Shown: piece by piece, positions 6,185 to 6,913 of the stretch | Layout of the letters: the number at the start of each line of letters is the position of its first letter | Position numbering within the stretch: the stretch's first letter is position 1 | Assembly (NCBI GenBank): GCA_036338025.1 | Contig: JAYZDB010000192.1 | Location: 1 to 6,913, forward strand | Direction: 5' to 3' | DNA from: JAYZDB01 sp036338025 | GTDB taxonomy: Bacteria; Planctomycetota; UBA1135; UBA2386 | DNA: 6,913 bases | The notes under the pieces: model-generated | What the model was told of the DNA's origin: nothing | The model's input: the letters and a program-made list of their open reading frames with translations, nothing else | The model's database searches: none | Made by a program: the position numbers and the translations under genes

Positions 6185-6913
6185 ATGTCGCAGAGCGTCC
6201 CCCCCCCGGTGGCCGGTAATGAAGGCCCCAATCCCCTCGAGCTGTTCTTCGAAAAGAACAAGAAGTGGATCTACACCTTTGCCACCATCCTGGTGGTCGC
6301 GACCGGAGCCCACTATGGCCTTGATGCTATAAATGCGGCAGAGCGTAATAAGGTATGGTCTGAGTTCAGCAGCGGCACTGGTCTCGGCAAGAGCTACGGC
6401 ACCAAGATCGACCTGCAGCCGGTCAGCGAGAACATGAAGCAGTGGCAGGATCAGATGTGGTTCTGGACCGTCTCCGGCCGGCACACAGACCTGGTCACGT
6501 CCCTGATGAGCGATCTCAAGGGGATTGACCAAGACGCCGTCAACCAGCAGATCCAGGCCGCCCAGGGCAAGCCCCGCCAGCCATGGCTGGTCTGGGTTGC
6601 GGCCAACAAGGCCTACGCCGAGGCCCGCTTCGCCGATGCGAACACACTGTGCAATCGCCTGAAGTCGGACTTCCCCAAGCACCTCCTTTGCGCTGAATCC
6701 GCTGTCCCTCCCCAGGCCCTGAAGGAGAAAGAAGACGACAAGGGCAAGGAGGACGACAACGCGAAGAAACCCAAGGACGACAAACCCGAGTATGAAGACG
6801 CTGTGTCCGGAGTGCCGGTCGACCGGCTCCTGGCCGCCATTGCGCTCGATGAGCGGTTCAAGACCGACCACCAGGCGTTCTTCGCAGGATCGACTCCGGA
6901 CTCGAAGGAGACC
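6185..6913 (+). CDS. Single-pass membrane protein with TPR-like segment and charged linker, C-terminus outside window
   Basis: From the ATG at 6185 the frame is open for 243 codons to the window edge, so the gene is 3'-truncated. The N-terminus is a short Pro-rich cytosolic part, then EKNKKW followed by a transmembrane helix at about 28-46 (IYTFATILVVATGAHYGL) with positive charges before it, placing the rest outside the inner membrane. Residues 134-169 (WLVWVAANKAYAEARFADA, then FPKHLL) look like a TPR-type helical pair. Residues 180-204 are a Lys/Asp/Glu-rich, probably disordered linker. The segment at 205-230 is again helical. No catalytic motif is visible. Membrane-anchored TPR proteins of the YfgM/PpiD type share this N-terminal layout, and a cyclophilin or other domain could follow past the window; this is a guess. 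It starts 14 bases after the lipoprotein, without a clear Shine-Dalgarno. Codons 5-8 include a run of nine C. Confidence 0.83.
   Translation, partial: MSQSVPPPVAGNEGPNPLELFFEKNKKWIYTFATILVVATGAHYGLDAINAAERNKVWSEFSSGTGLGKSYGTKIDLQPVSENMKQWQDQMWFWTVSGRHTDLVTSLMSDLKGIDQDAVNQQIQAAQGKPRQPWLVWVAANKAYAEARFADANTLCNRLKSDFPKHLLCAESAVPPQALKEKEDDKGKEDDNAKKPKDDKPEYEDAVSGVPVDRLLAAIALDERFKTDHQAFFAGSTPDSKET

Noticed and set aside
6167..6871. Minus-strand open frame of 234 codons with hydrophobic stretches
   Set aside because: Antisense to the plus-strand membrane protein. Its Leu/Val-rich runs are the complement of the Lys/Asp/Glu-rich coding sequence there.

Overview
The window is GC-rich bacterial DNA holding five protein-coding genes: three on the minus strand (about 1-5254) and two on the plus strand (5757-6913). 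A non-coding region of about 500 bp separates the two groups, which point away from each other. Several exported proteins and a lipobox lipoprotein point to a bacterium with a Gram-negative-type envelope. The large multidomain PIG-L deacetylase, the protein resembling DUF3352 families and the small lipoprotein with an IPVPxGM motif look planctomycete-like to me. That placement is an inference from remembered family resemblance, not a search.

Minus strand, in order of transcription. A 665-aa exported protein of unknown function comes first (5254-3257), with a C-terminal membrane anchor and a Lys/Pro tail. Three bases after its stop begins an 821-aa exported PIG-L/LmbE-type zinc deacetylase (3253-788) with beta-sandwich-like and ThuA/GATase-like C-terminal parts. 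After a 166-bp gap comes an exported HExxH metallopeptidase of the peptidase MA type (621-1), which runs off the left edge of the window. The first two genes are almost certainly co-transcribed. The peptidase may belong to the same unit.

Intergenic region 5255-5756. I find no convincing gene here. It contains several GC-rich inverted repeats, some mutually exclusive, two hairpins in the leader of the 665-aa gene, and a plausible sigma70-type promoter (TTGCCT-N17-TACACT) facing the plus-strand genes.

Plus strand. A 137-aa lipoprotein (5757-6170) is followed 14 bases later by a single-pass membrane protein (6185 to beyond 6913) with a TPR-like segment and a highly charged Lys/Asp/Glu linker. 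They probably form a second short operon.

Together the genes look like cell-envelope functions: a sugar/glycan N-deacetylase, a peptidase, two membrane-anchored proteins and a lipoprotein. No RNA gene, CRISPR array, insertion sequence, phage gene or recognised defence system was found. The points most worth checking are the altered metal-site motifs of the PIG-L enzyme and the structured intergenic region.
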